Assembly (NCBI RefSeq): GCF_009617585.1
Contig: NZ_WIXI01000050.1
Span: 434,001-498,000, forward strand
Direction: 5' to 3'
Length of the DNA: 64,000 bases
Source: Endobacterium cereale
Lineage (GTDB): Bacteria; Pseudomonadota; Alphaproteobacteria; Rhizobiales; Rhizobiaceae
Part shown: positions 26,920-35,187 of the stretch, in pieces
Layout of the letters: every line of letters starts with the position of its first letter
Numbering within the stretch: the first letter of the stretch is position 1
The notes under the pieces: model-generated
The model's database searches: none
What the model was told of the DNA's origin: nothing
What the model saw: the letters and a program-made list of their open reading frames with translations, nothing else
Program-made: the position numbers and the translations under genes

Positions 26920-28677
26920 CTACCGCATTTCTACCGGAGCGTCAGTGCCCGCAATGGCGAGCCCTGACTTCAACACGGAAGCAACGGCATGCACCAACCC
27001 AAGTCTGGCTATACTCGATTCTCTATTTTTGTCGTTAATAAATCGTAAGTCCACGTTCTGATTGCCTTTGGCCCAGTGTCCGTGGAAGGCGCTGGCAAGG
27101 TCATATAGATAGAAAACAACGCGATGCGGCTCCTGCGCCTGCGCTGCCGCTTCGATGATCCGCGGGTATTCCGACAGCTTGGCGACCAGCTGCAACTCGT
27201 TCGGATCGGTAATTCCGGCCACCGAATCAGCAAGATTGAGCGAATCGATATCAAGATCCGGGAACGCCTCGCGCGCCTGCCGGAAGACGGACATGCAGCG
27301 GGCATGCGCATACTGCACGTAGAAGACCGGGTTGTCCTTCGACTGTTCCGTCACCTTGGCGAAGTCGAAATCGAGCGGTTCGGAGTTCTTGCGATAGAGC
27401 ATCATGAAGCGGACGCTGTCGGAACCGACTTCATCGACCACTTCACGCAAGGTCACGAAGTTGCCGGACCGCTTCGACATCTTCACCGGCTCGCCGTCAC
27501 GCAGAAGGGAGACCAACTGGCAAAGCAGGACCGTGAGCTTCGACCTGCCTTCCGAGACGGCACGCGCCACGGCTTCCAGCCGCTTCACGTAACCTCCATG
27601 GTCGGCGCCAAGCACATAGATCATCTCTTCGAAACCGCGATCGAACTTGTCCTTGAAATAGGCAACGTCGGCAGCGAAATAGGTATAGCTACCGTCAGAC
27701 TTAATGAGCGGACGATCGATATCGTCACCCACTTCAGTCGAACGGAACAGCGTTTGTTCACGATCTTCCCATTCTTCCGGCAACTGCCCCTTCGGCGGCG
27801 GCAACGCGCCACGATAGACATGACCCTTGAAGGTCAGGTCGTTGATCGCCGTGCGGATCTTCTGGGCGCCGTCGGCATGCAAGGTGCGTTCGGAAAAAAA
27901 GACGTCATGATGTACATTGAGAGCGGCGAGATCCTCGCGAATCAAGGCCATCATCGCATCAATCGCCCTGTTCTTGACGATCGGCAACCAGTCTTCCTGC
28001 GGCATGTTGTGAAGGCGCGTGCCGTATTCCTTGGCCAGCTCCTGACCGACCGGCACAAGGTAGTCGCCGCCATATGAGTCTTCGGGCCATTCCCCGATGG
28101 TTTCGCCAAGCGCCTCGCGGTAACGCAAAAATACAGACTTCGCCAACTTGTCGATCTGACCGCCGGCGTCGTTGATGTAATATTCCTTGGTGACGTCGTA
28201 ACCGGCAAAGCCCATCAGGTTGGCAAGAGCGTCACCAACGACAGCGCCGCGGCAATGGCCGACATGCATCGGGCCGGTAGGGTTGGCGGAAACGAATTCG
28301 ACATTGACCTTTTTGGCGCCGCCGATCGTCGAGCGACCGTAATCGGTACCATCAGAGATCATCACGGCGAGCACGCGCTGCCAGTAGCCGGTCGAAAGGC
28401 GGATATTGATGAAACCGGGACCGGCCACCGACACTTCGCTCACGTCGGCATCCGAACGCATCGCTTCGGCGATCAGATCAGCCAGTGCCCGTGGATTGGT
28501 GCCGAGCGGCTTTGCCAGCACCATCGCGGCATTGGTCGCGACATCGCCATGGCTCTGGTCTCGTGGCGGCTCGATGGTGATGCGGCCGAAATCGAGCTCG
28601 GCGCGCTTTTCCTTCACGATATCCAGAGTTTCCAGGGCGGCTTTGATCCGCAGGTCGAAATCGGCAAAAAGGTTCAT
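26920..28677 (-). CDS. argS: Arginyl-tRNA synthetase
   Basis: 585 residues, class I synthetase. The N-terminal Add1 domain (about 1-110) recognises the D-loop. The HIGH-type motif is [16 protein letters not shown] (about residue 129), and the KMSKS-type loop is [13 protein letters not shown] (about 395). The C-terminal DALR anticodon-binding domain holds the [10 protein letters not shown] and [12 protein letters not shown] blocks. It lies 62 bases downstream of dgt and 68 bases upstream of the SPOR gene. Confidence 0.97.
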   Translation of the reverse strand: MNLFADFDLRIKAALETLDIVKEKRAELDFGRITIEPPRDQSHGDVATNAAMVLAKPLGTNPRALADLIAEAMRSDADVSEVSVAGPGFINIRLSTGYWQRVLAVMISDGTDYGRSTIGGAKKVNVEFVSANPTGPMHVGHCRGAVVGDALANLMGFAGYDVTKEYYINDAGGQIDKLAKSVFLRYREALGETIGEWPEDSYGGDYLVPVGQELAKEYGTRLHNMPQEDWLPIVKNRAIDAMMALIREDLAALNVHHDVFFSERTLHADGAQKIRTAINDLTFKGHVYRGALPPPKGQLPEEWEDREQTLFRSTEVGDDIDRPLIKSDGSYTYFAADVAYFKDKFDRGFEEMIYVLGADHGGYVKRLEAVARAVSEGRSKLTVLLCQLVSLLRDGEPVKMSKRSGNFVTLREVVDEVGSDSVRFMMLYRKNSEPLDFDFAKVTEQSKDNPVFYVQYAHARCMSVFRQAREAFPDLDIDSLNLADSVAGITDPNELQLVAKLSEYPRIIEAAAQAQEPHRVVFYLYDLASAFHGHWAKGNQNVDLRFINDKNRESSIARLGLVHAVASVLKSGLAIAGTDAPVEMR

Positions 28678-28739
28678 CGTCTACAATCCGCGCGGCAGGC
28701 AAATGCACCCCCGCGATAAAGGTTCATGTGGCGGGGTGC

Positions 28740-29957
28740 CTAACGCAATTCGGGGGTGCGGTCAAACAAACGCTGGTGCGCTTTCACCGCATAAGTATCG
28801 GTCATGCCGGCCAGATAGTCGCCTACGTGGCGTGCCCTTGCTGCCTCGCTGAGATCGGGCATGTGACTGACCCAGTAATGGCTCTGCATCTCCTGCGGCG
28901 CGGCCATATAAGCCCGGAAAAGATCGCAGACGATATCGGCCGCACCGGCGCGGATGCGCATGATATCCGGGTGTCGATAGATGCGACTGAACAGCAGCTT
29001 CTTGATCTGCCGGTCCGTCTCCGCCATCTCTGTGGAAAAGGTCGCCATGGCGAGATCGGCACCACGAATATCGGCGGCGCTTTGAGGTTTTAGCGTGCCC
29101 AGCCGCTCCTGCGCGACACTGATCACGTCCTCGACCATATGGGTAATCTGCCGCCGCATGATCTCGTGGGCGAAACGGCTCGGCTCGAGCGTCGGATAAC
29201 GATCGTGGACCTCGCGCATCATGGAGGCCAAAAACGGAACCTCCTCCAACATATCGAGCGTCAGGAAACCGGAACGCAAGCCATCGTCGATATCATGGGT
29301 GTTGTAGGCGATATCATCGGCAATCGCCGCCACCTGCGCCTCAAGGCTGGCGAAGCTTGCCAGTTCCAGATCGTGGATTTCGCAATAGTCGAGGATCGGC
29401 TGCGGCACCGGGCCTTTGATGCCCTCTCCCGCTTTCGTCATCATCGGACCATTGTGCTTGACCAGACCTTCGAGGCTCTCCCATGTCAGGTTCAAGCCGT
29501 CGAAATCGGCATAGCGGCGCTCCAATTTCGTGACAATGCGCAGCGACTGGGCATTGTGATCGAAGCCACCATAGGGTTTCAGCATCTCGTCGAGCGCGTC
29601 CTCGCCGGTGTGACCGAATGGCGTATGGCCAAAATCGTGGACAAGAGCCACGCCTTCCGCCAAATCCTCATCAATCTTCATGGCACGCGCCAGGGCACGG
29701 GCAATCTGCGCCACCTCGATCGTATGTGTCAGGCGTGTACGATAATGATCACCGTCGACACCGATGAACACCTGCGTCTTATGTTTCAGGCGGCGAAATG
29801 CCGTTGTGTGGACGATGCGGTCACGGTCACGCTGAAATTCCGATCGTGTCAGGCTTCCCGCTTCGGGAAACAGGCGGCCGCGCGAGGTCCATGGATCGGC
29901 GGCAAAAATCGCCCTTTCCCCGCTTCCAAAACCCAGACTGCGTGTATCGATCGTCAT
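28740..29957 (-). CDS. dgt: Deoxyguanosinetriphosphate triphosphohydrolase-like HD protein
   Basis: 405 residues. It is an HD-domain phosphohydrolase that removes triphosphate from dNTPs, helping control nucleotide pools. The metal motifs are [18 protein letters not shown] (His), [18 protein letters not shown] (His-Asp pair, about residue 107) and [18 protein letters not shown] (final Asp, about 208). The N-terminal [24 protein letters not shown] is a family mark. It begins the leftward operon with argS, divergent from erpA. Confidence 0.93.
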   Translation of the reverse strand: MTIDTRSLGFGSGERAIFAADPWTSRGRLFPEAGSLTRSEFQRDRDRIVHTTAFRRLKHKTQVFIGVDGDHYRTRLTHTIEVAQIARALARAMKIDEDLAEGVALVHDFGHTPFGHTGEDALDEMLKPYGGFDHNAQSLRIVTKLERRYADFDGLNLTWESLEGLVKHNGPMMTKAGEGIKGPVPQPILDYCEIHDLELASFASLEAQVAAIADDIAYNTHDIDDGLRSGFLTLDMLEEVPFLASMMREVHDRYPTLEPSRFAHEIMRRQITHMVEDVISVAQERLGTLKPQSAADIRGADLAMATFSTEMAETDRQIKKLLFSRIYRHPDIMRIRAGAADIVCDLFRAYMAAPQEMQSHYWVSHMPDLSEAARARHVGDYLAGMTDTYAVKAHQRLFDRTPELR

Positions 29958-30083
29958 TCAAAAGCCTTCCAACACGGTACGAAGCATTGACGCGCCATTT
30001 AACCCTTCATACCTATAGAGCAACAAGGCTATAATGCCGATGACGATAATCTCGCCGGACCTTTACTCCGGAAGGAGCCAGAA

Positions 30084-30428
30084 ATGACCACTACCGCCAT
30101 GACAAGCGATGTCACCCTTTCAGACGCGGCTGCCAAGCGCATTGCCCAGATTGTCGGCGCCGATGCCGGCAAGCAGGCACTGCGCGTATCCGTCGAAGGC
30201 GGTGGCTGTTCCGGCTTTTCCTACAAGTTCGATCTGGTGGAAGACCAGCAGGACGACGACGTCGTGATCGCCAAGGGCGATGCCAAGGTTCTCGTCGACA
30301 GCATGTCTCTCGTCTACATGGCCGGTTCGGAAATCGATTTTGTCGACAACCTGCTCGGCCAGTCTTTTCAGATCAAGAATCCGAATGCTGTCGCAAGCTG
30401 TGGATGCGGCACGAGTTTTGCCATCTGA
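30084..30428 (+). CDS. erpA: ErpA/IscA-type iron-sulfur cluster insertion protein
   Basis: 114 residues of the A-type carrier family. The three cluster ligands are in GGCSGFSY (about residue 44) and the C-terminal CGCGTSF (about 108-110). The core VTLSDAAAKRIAQIV and LLGQSFQIKNPNA blocks match HesB/IscA. It delivers Fe-S clusters to apo-enzymes. GGAAGGAG precedes ATG 30084. It is the first gene of the rightward group with xthA. Confidence 0.92.
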   Translation: MTTTAMTSDVTLSDAAAKRIAQIVGADAGKQALRVSVEGGGCSGFSYKFDLVEDQQDDDVVIAKGDAKVLVDSMSLVYMAGSEIDFVDNLLGQSFQIKNPNAVASCGCGTSFAI

Positions 30429-30448
30429 GACGGTTCCGAAAGTCTTTT

Positions 30449-30495
30449 CCCTTCCAATGCGCGGGCCTTGCGATAAAAAGGCCCGAACGGAAGGG
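30449..30495 (+). promoter_or_regulatory. Two-tier hairpin over the xthA ribosome-binding region
   Basis: Outer stem CCCTTCC (30449-30455)/GGAAGGG (30489-30495); inner stem CGGGCC (30462-30467)/GGCCCG (30480-30485). The only purine-rich ribosome site before the xthA ATG (30507) is the GGAAGGG arm, so the fold could limit translation. Confidence 0.45.
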
Positions 30496-30506
30496 ATATC
30501 TGGCCC

Positions 30507-31295
30507 ATGAAAATCGCGACTTGGAACATCAACGGCGTCAAGGCACGTATCGACAACCTGCGCGCATGGCTGACCGAATCGGCGCCAGATATCGCCTGCC
30601 TTCAGGAAATCAAATCCATAGACGAAGGTTTTCCGCGTCTGGAAATCGAGGCGCTCGGCTATCATGTCGAAACCCATGGCCAGAAGGGTTTTAACGGCGT
30701 CGCCATCCTGTCAAAGACCAAACCCGACGAAGTAATCCGTGGCCTGCCGGGCGACGACAACGACGAGCAGTCGCGTTACATTGAGGCCGTCTTTTCCGTT
30801 CCGAGCGGCGCTATCCGCGTCGCATCAATTTACCTGCCGAACGGCAATCCAGCCGACGATCCGGTCAAATACCCCTACAAGCTCGCCTGGATGGAGCGAT
30901 TGCGCCTGCATGCCGCCAACCTGCTTCTGCTGGAAGAACCGCTGATTCTTGCCGGTGATTACAACGTCATTCCCGAACCGCATGATTGCTTCGATCCGGC
31001 CGTCTGGGCCACCGACGCGCTTTTCCTGCCGCAGACACGCGCTGCCTTCCGCCGTCTGGAGGCACTCGGCCTCACCGACGCCGTGCGTGCTACGACCGAC
31101 GCGACGAAACTCTACACATTCTGGGATTATCAGGCCGGTGCCTGGCAGAAGAACAACGGCATTCGCATCGACCACCTGCTTCTGTCGCCAGAGGCCATCG
31201 ACAGGCTGAAATCGACCTCGATCGAGAAGTCTACGCGCGCCTGGGAAAAGCCGTCCGACCACGTGCCGGTATCAGGCGAATTCGATTTCGCCTAA
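30507..31295 (+). CDS. xthA: Exodeoxyribonuclease III family AP endonuclease
   Basis: 262 residues, an endonuclease/exonuclease/phosphatase fold acting in base-excision repair. The metal and catalytic motifs are MKIATWNINGVKAR (Asn), ACLQEIKS (Glu, about residue 35), LAGDYNVIPEPHD (Asp and Asn, about 150), and RIDHLLLSPEA and SDHVPV (final Asp-His). It starts at ATG 30507. The exoR neighbourhood (dgt, erpA, xthA, exoR) is the arrangement I associate with Agrobacterium and Rhizobium. Confidence 0.94.
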   Translation: MKIATWNINGVKARIDNLRAWLTESAPDIACLQEIKSIDEGFPRLEIEALGYHVETHGQKGFNGVAILSKTKPDEVIRGLPGDDNDEQSRYIEAVFSVPSGAIRVASIYLPNGNPADDPVKYPYKLAWMERLRLHAANLLLLEEPLILAGDYNVIPEPHDCFDPAVWATDALFLPQTRAAFRRLEALGLTDAVRATTDATKLYTFWDYQAGAWQKNNGIRIDHLLLSPEAIDRLKSTSIEKSTRAWEKPSDHVPVSGEFDFA

Positions 31296-31316
31296 GTTTC
31301 GATATGCGGAGGCACC

Positions 31317-32091
31317 ATGCGCTTCTACCGCCCGAAATTCCAACTCGCAGCTTTGCAGCCTCCACAGGATCGCCTCGTCTCTAAGCTTGGCGGCAGCCCG
31401 TGGGGCTTTCCACAGTCACGGTGGTCGACATGCAACGATTGCGGCCACCCGATGAGCATGGTGGCGCAAGTCGAACACGCACCTCCGATGATCGATATCG
31501 GCGTCTCTGGCAGTGTGCTGCATCTCTTCTACTGCGCCAACCTGCTCTGCATGAGTTATGGCAATCCAAGCTCTTGCAACGCGGTCACTCACCTGCCAGG
31601 AAATAGGAACGGGATTAACCGAACAACCGCTGAACGAGGACGGCGAGCGGGTCGTCAACGACGAGGTATGGATTTCTGGTTGGGATACCCATGACGACAT
31701 CGTAACGGCAGAGCAAATCCCCTCATTCTATGACGAGCAGATTTATACGCGCCTTCCTGAAGATACGGCTCATCCTTGCGACGTTGATCTTGCCTGGCAT
31801 ACGAAAGCCGGCGGCGTTCCATACTGGACCGGTCATGGCGTGACGCTCGACCGGGCCTATACGCCCTGCCCGCCTTTCGAGCTTTTGCTGCAATTCCACG
31901 AAACGGTCTATCTCGAAGGTGAGGTTGCGATCGAGGAATTGGCAGATACATCAATCAACCTCTACCAACACGACAACTTCGGGCAGGTCTCCTACTGCGT
32001 CAATTTCGCCAATCTGGGAACCGGTACGGGATTTGTCTTCATCGACCGCACAGCTAATCCTCCTCTGGTGAGATGGCACTGGAGTCCGTGA
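31317..32091 (+). pseudogene. Frameshifted DUF1963/YwqG-like gene
   Basis: The 5' part, from ATG 31317, reads RFYRPKFQLAALQPPQDRLV, then WSTCNDCGHPMSMVAQVEH, the zinc-ribbon-like Cys pair and 'PM..AQ' of YwqG-like proteins, and HLFYCANLLCM. The rest of the family-like sequence (WHTKAGGVPYWTGHGV, CPPFELLLQFHE, DNFGQVSYCVNFA) continues only in the frame one base over, open from before 31558 to 32091. The switch must occur around 31560-31610. Two coherent halves in different frames mean a recent indel, a sequencing error or a programmed shift. I see no obvious slippery heptamer. Confidence 0.7.
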
Positions 32092-32136
32092 CTTTCACAA
32101 ACATCTCCAAAAGCATCAAAGTATGTTCTCACAACG

Positions 32137-32162
32137 AAAATTGGGGCCCAAAGGCCCCATTC
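32137..32162 (-). terminator. Terminator of exoR
   Basis: GGGGCC (32143-32148) and GGCCCC (32153-32158) around CAAA. Read leftward the stem runs into AATTTTCG, placing it about 30 bases after the exoR stop. Confidence 0.7.
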
Positions 32163-32189
32163 TCGTCTTCATGCCTACCTCTAAGCAGC

Positions 32190-32984
32190 TCAGTCGCCGC
32201 TTCGCTCAAGGCTCTGAGCAAGAGCGACTGCGTTGCGACGATCGTTTTCCGTGGACAGTGAGAAGGCATCTTCCTGCATCTGCTGCATCCACGGGCAATC
32301 CTTCTTGTTGCAACGATCGAGCGCTGCCGTCATGAAGGCGAGGCCGCGCAAGGTCTGGCCTTCGTCAAAAAGGATATTGCCGAACACTGCCATGGCTCCG
32401 GCATGGCCGCTTTTGCGGGCCTGATTGAGCCATTTTTTGGCCTGCTGGACATCAACCCGGCCGCCCTCACCTGCCAGCATCATGCGGGCAAGCCGGAACT
32501 GCGCCTCGGAGACACCGAAGGCGGAAGCGGCCTGGAAATACAGCTGACGTGCCTGAAACAGGTCAGCCTTCACGGGCGTGCCGGGAATACCTTCGCGATA
32601 ATAACCGGCCAGCGAAAGCAGCGCATTGATAAAGAAACCGGTATCCTCCGAACCCGGCTCCACGCCTTGGCTGGCGATATCACTGTAAATCTTGAAAGCT
32701 TCGAAATCGTTCTGCACGACCCCGTCGCCATAGGCATACATGTTGGCAAGCGCCCAGCGCGAACCTGTATGGCCCTTCTCGGCAGCATAACGATAGGCCT
32801 CGACGGCGTCCTTCTTCTGACCGTTCTTGTAGGCCTTGAAACCGAACTTGAAGAGGTCGAAGGGGCCGGATTCTTTATTGACGCCGGCGTTCATGTCGAA
32901 CGCAAATGCCGGAACCGCCGTCGCGGATGCCAGAATGAGCCCGATGAAAAGAGCCCGCAGAGAGCGTATATCAGTCTTCAGCAT
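32190..32984 (-). CDS. exoR: ExoR, periplasmic inhibitor of the ChvG/ExoS-ChvI system
   Basis: 264 residues. The signal peptide ends TAVPAFAF (about residue 28). The mature protein is built of Sel1-type repeats (AVEAYRYAAEKGHTGSRWALANMYAYGDG; SEAQFRLARMMLAGEGG; AKKWLNQARKSGHAGAMAVFGN). This is the known ExoR architecture and length. In Sinorhizobium and Agrobacterium, ExoR binds the periplasmic part of the ExoS/ChvG kinase and holds it off; acid triggers ExoR proteolysis, derepressing succinoglycan synthesis, motility changes and virulence genes. It is monocistronic with its own terminator. Confidence 0.95.
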   Translation of the reverse strand: MLKTDIRSLRALFIGLILASATAVPAFAFDMNAGVNKESGPFDLFKFGFKAYKNGQKKDAVEAYRYAAEKGHTGSRWALANMYAYGDGVVQNDFEAFKIYSDIASQGVEPGSEDTGFFINALLSLAGYYREGIPGTPVKADLFQARQLYFQAASAFGVSEAQFRLARMMLAGEGGRVDVQQAKKWLNQARKSGHAGAMAVFGNILFDEGQTLRGLAFMTAALDRCNKKDCPWMQQMQEDAFSLSTENDRRNAVALAQSLERSGD

Positions 32985-32989
32985 GGCTC

Positions 32990-33516
32990 AGACTTCTTCC
33001 GCCTCGCAGTTTCCCGGCTGCAGCACGAAGCCGCACCCTGCCGGTAAAGCGGCGGCTGCACCCGAAGCAGGTGCAAAGTCCCATCCCATGCTCATGCCGA
33101 TACTCCAATACACACTCTGGCCCCTATTTTCGGAATAGCGGCGATCGTGATTGACCGCCACCGTCCCGGGGAGCTGAACCGCTGTTTCATCGGAGGAACA
33201 ATAATCATGGTTTTCGGCAAGACTGCGACCTTGAGCCGCATTAGCAAGCATGAAAACGCCACCGAGGGTCGCATATCCCTGCGCGCCTTGATTCAATGGC
33301 ATTTCTTTCGAATAACCGCCCATGTTTCCCCGACTACGAGCCCCGCCCCCGAGGTCCGTGAATTCCGTTGCAACTATCGCTGCTCCTCCTTTGTGGCGGG
33401 AAATGGACAAATTCCACCACAAAGATGCTGGCAATGATTGTCGCAAGGAGATGTTGCCAAATCGTCACATTTATTCGGCGAAGTTCCGATTTTTTGTCAC
33501 AATATGCACACGTACA
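32990..33516. other. Non-coding stretch upstream of exoR
   Basis: About 530 bases. A leftward open frame of up to 152 codons (to 32988, just before the exoR start) has no recognisable domain, no clear ribosome site and odd composition, so I do not call it. The region should hold the exoR promoter and leader. Confidence 0.4.
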
Positions 33517-33542
33517 AAAGGTCCGGTTGGAAACCGGACCTT
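33514..33542 (-). terminator. Terminator of the FadL-like gene
   Basis: AAGGTCCGGTT (33518-33528) pairs with AACCGGACCTT (33532-33542). Read leftward it is followed by TTTTGTACG. Confidence 0.85.
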
Positions 33543-33572
33543 CTCTGCATTTCAAGTTTATAGAGTCGAAAC

Positions 33573-34856
33573 TTAGAACTTCACTTTAACTGAGCTCGAG
33601 ATAGCCGCCACGAGATCATTGTCGAAGTCGTAATGCACATCGTTGCCCACTGTTGCTCCGTCGATCGTTACCGTGCCGGATGAACCGCTGGTGAGGAGAC
33701 CGAGGACGCCCGCAAGCCTGAACTCGACATTCTTGGTCGGAGCGTAGGAGACGCCTGTACCGAGGGTCCAGGTGTCTGTCTGCGTTCCATATCCCTGCGA
33801 CGTTCCGCGATCCCAGGTCAGGGAAACGGCACCGCTCCACTGCTCATTGAACTTGTGGCCGATACCGCCGCTGACCGTCCAGCCATCGCGGTACCCGAGA
33901 TCCAGCGATGTCGCGACGATGCCCGGACCACACAAGGTGGGAGCGCCGGGTACGGAGCAACCGAAGGTCACCCGCTGGAGCTGGCTCCAGTCGGTCCACT
34001 TGACCGAACCGAAAGCAAGCCAGTCAGGTGCAATACCGGACTGAACCTTCAATTCCAGAGAATCGGGCATCGCCTGAGACCCGAAAACCGGGAGAATGCC
34101 GCCATTTGGCAAGGGAAGCGGGACCTGGCTGAGATTTAGCGTACCGGTGATGTCATCAAGCTTCACTTCGCTATTGTAGACGAGGCTTGCCCGCAGAGCG
34201 TATTCGGGAATCTCGTAGGCGACGCCGGCACGCCAGCCCCACCCGTCGCCCTCCAGATCAAGACGGCCGATACCATTGCGACCACCAGTCAGGATAGGCG
34301 GTATGCCCGTCAAATCCTGAACGAGACGCTCCTTGAAGCCATAGACTTCCTGGTAAAACGCACCGCCAATCAGGCGAAGCTGACCCGGGCCCGCATCGAA
34401 ACGATAGGAGCAGGTCAGCGCATAGTTACGGCTGTTGACCTTGGTCTCGATATTCTGGTTGGCACCCGCCCAGTTTCGGCCGGGCTTCAGATGCGCCCCC
34501 CACGGCTGCGAATAGTCGAACATGCAGTCCGCGTTTTCGACGCCGCCTTTTATGCCCAGGCGTGTAGTCCAGTAGCTTTCACTATCATCCGCCGTGTTGG
34601 GAAGTCCATTGAGGTTGCCACCCGGGCGCGCTCCAGGCGGTGCGGCCACCAGGGCCGGATCGTCGACCACATTCTTCAATTCGCGCTGAGGCGCCACATA
34701 TGTTGTAGCAGCTTCCGCAGCCACCGAAGATGGATCGAAAAGCAGGTCGATATTATAACCGCCCCGTTCAAGCCCGCCCGCAAAAGCAGGCGCCTGTACG
34801 GCAAGAAATCCGCCAGCAGCAAGAAAAATTGTTGCAGTCTTTTTGTTAAACGTCAT
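33573..34856 (-). CDS. FadL/OmpP1-type outer-membrane transport protein
   Basis: 427 residues. The signal peptide is MTFNKKTATIFLAAGGFLAVQAPAFA. The mature N-terminus GGLERGGYNIDLLFDPS resembles the FadL plug ('..ER.G.n...lf.d'). Alternating beta strands (ALTCSYRFDAG, WGWRAGVAYEIPEYALRASLVY, WLAFGSVKWTDWSQL) lead to a C-terminal strand ending in Phe (SSSVKVKF), the outer-membrane insertion signal. Relatives import long-chain fatty acids or other hydrophobic compounds. The start is set by GGGAGGAGCGGG before ATG 34856. Monocistronic; a cluster of repeated CGCCAA sites lies upstream. Confidence 0.9.
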   Translation of the reverse strand: MTFNKKTATIFLAAGGFLAVQAPAFAGGLERGGYNIDLLFDPSSVAAEAATTYVAPQRELKNVVDDPALVAAPPGARPGGNLNGLPNTADDSESYWTTRLGIKGGVENADCMFDYSQPWGAHLKPGRNWAGANQNIETKVNSRNYALTCSYRFDAGPGQLRLIGGAFYQEVYGFKERLVQDLTGIPPILTGGRNGIGRLDLEGDGWGWRAGVAYEIPEYALRASLVYNSEVKLDDITGTLNLSQVPLPLPNGGILPVFGSQAMPDSLELKVQSGIAPDWLAFGSVKWTDWSQLQRVTFGCSVPGAPTLCGPGIVATSLDLGYRDGWTVSGGIGHKFNEQWSGAVSLTWDRGTSQGYGTQTDTWTLGTGVSYAPTKNVEFRLAGVLGLLTSGSSGTVTIDGATVGNDVHYDFDNDLVAAISSSVKVKF

Positions 34857-34946
34857 GAGAACCCGCTCCTCCCAGCAAGTGATGGGAATCAGTGTGATGC
34901 AGTCCCTGCCAAATAACAACTTTGCGTGACATTCGGAATATCTATG

Positions 34947-35028
34947 CATACGCCAAAAAATTGACGTGACCTTTTGAGGATAGTACCAATTTGGCGCATA
35001 TGCGAAATTTCGTTTTAACATACGCCAA
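34947..35028. promoter_or_regulatory. Triple CATACGCCAA-type site upstream of the FadL-like gene
   Basis: CATACGCCAA occurs at 34947-34956 and 35019-35028, and an inverted near-copy, TTGGCGCATA, at 34991-35000. They fall in an AT-rich stretch 90-170 bases upstream of the gene start and share the core GCCAA. Probably a regulator's binding cluster; the regulator is unknown. Confidence 0.5.
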
Positions 35029-35118
35029 TAAGTCTAGGCTTTTTAGAATTTTATCACGCAACTAACGGTGTATGTGCCTGTTCAGCAACATCATGGCGTT
35101 TTAAATTCATCCCCAGAC

Positions 35119-35152
35119 ATAAAAGGGCGCGTTGCTTCGGCAACGCGCCCTT
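35119..35152 (-). terminator. Terminator of valS
   Basis: A perfect 13-base stem, AAGGGCGCGTTGC (35123-35135)/GCAACGCGCCCTT (35140-35152), closed by the tetraloop TTCG. Read leftward, TTTTATG follows. The rest of the 34857-35187 gap is the FadL-like promoter region. Confidence 0.93.
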
Positions 35153-35187
35153 GAGCTTACAAACCCTTCAATTTTAACGAAAAAGAA

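Noticed and set aside
32988-33446. Leftward frame of up to 152 codons just upstream of exoR
   Set aside because: No domain, no convincing ribosome site and unusual composition; kept only as an unexplained stretch.
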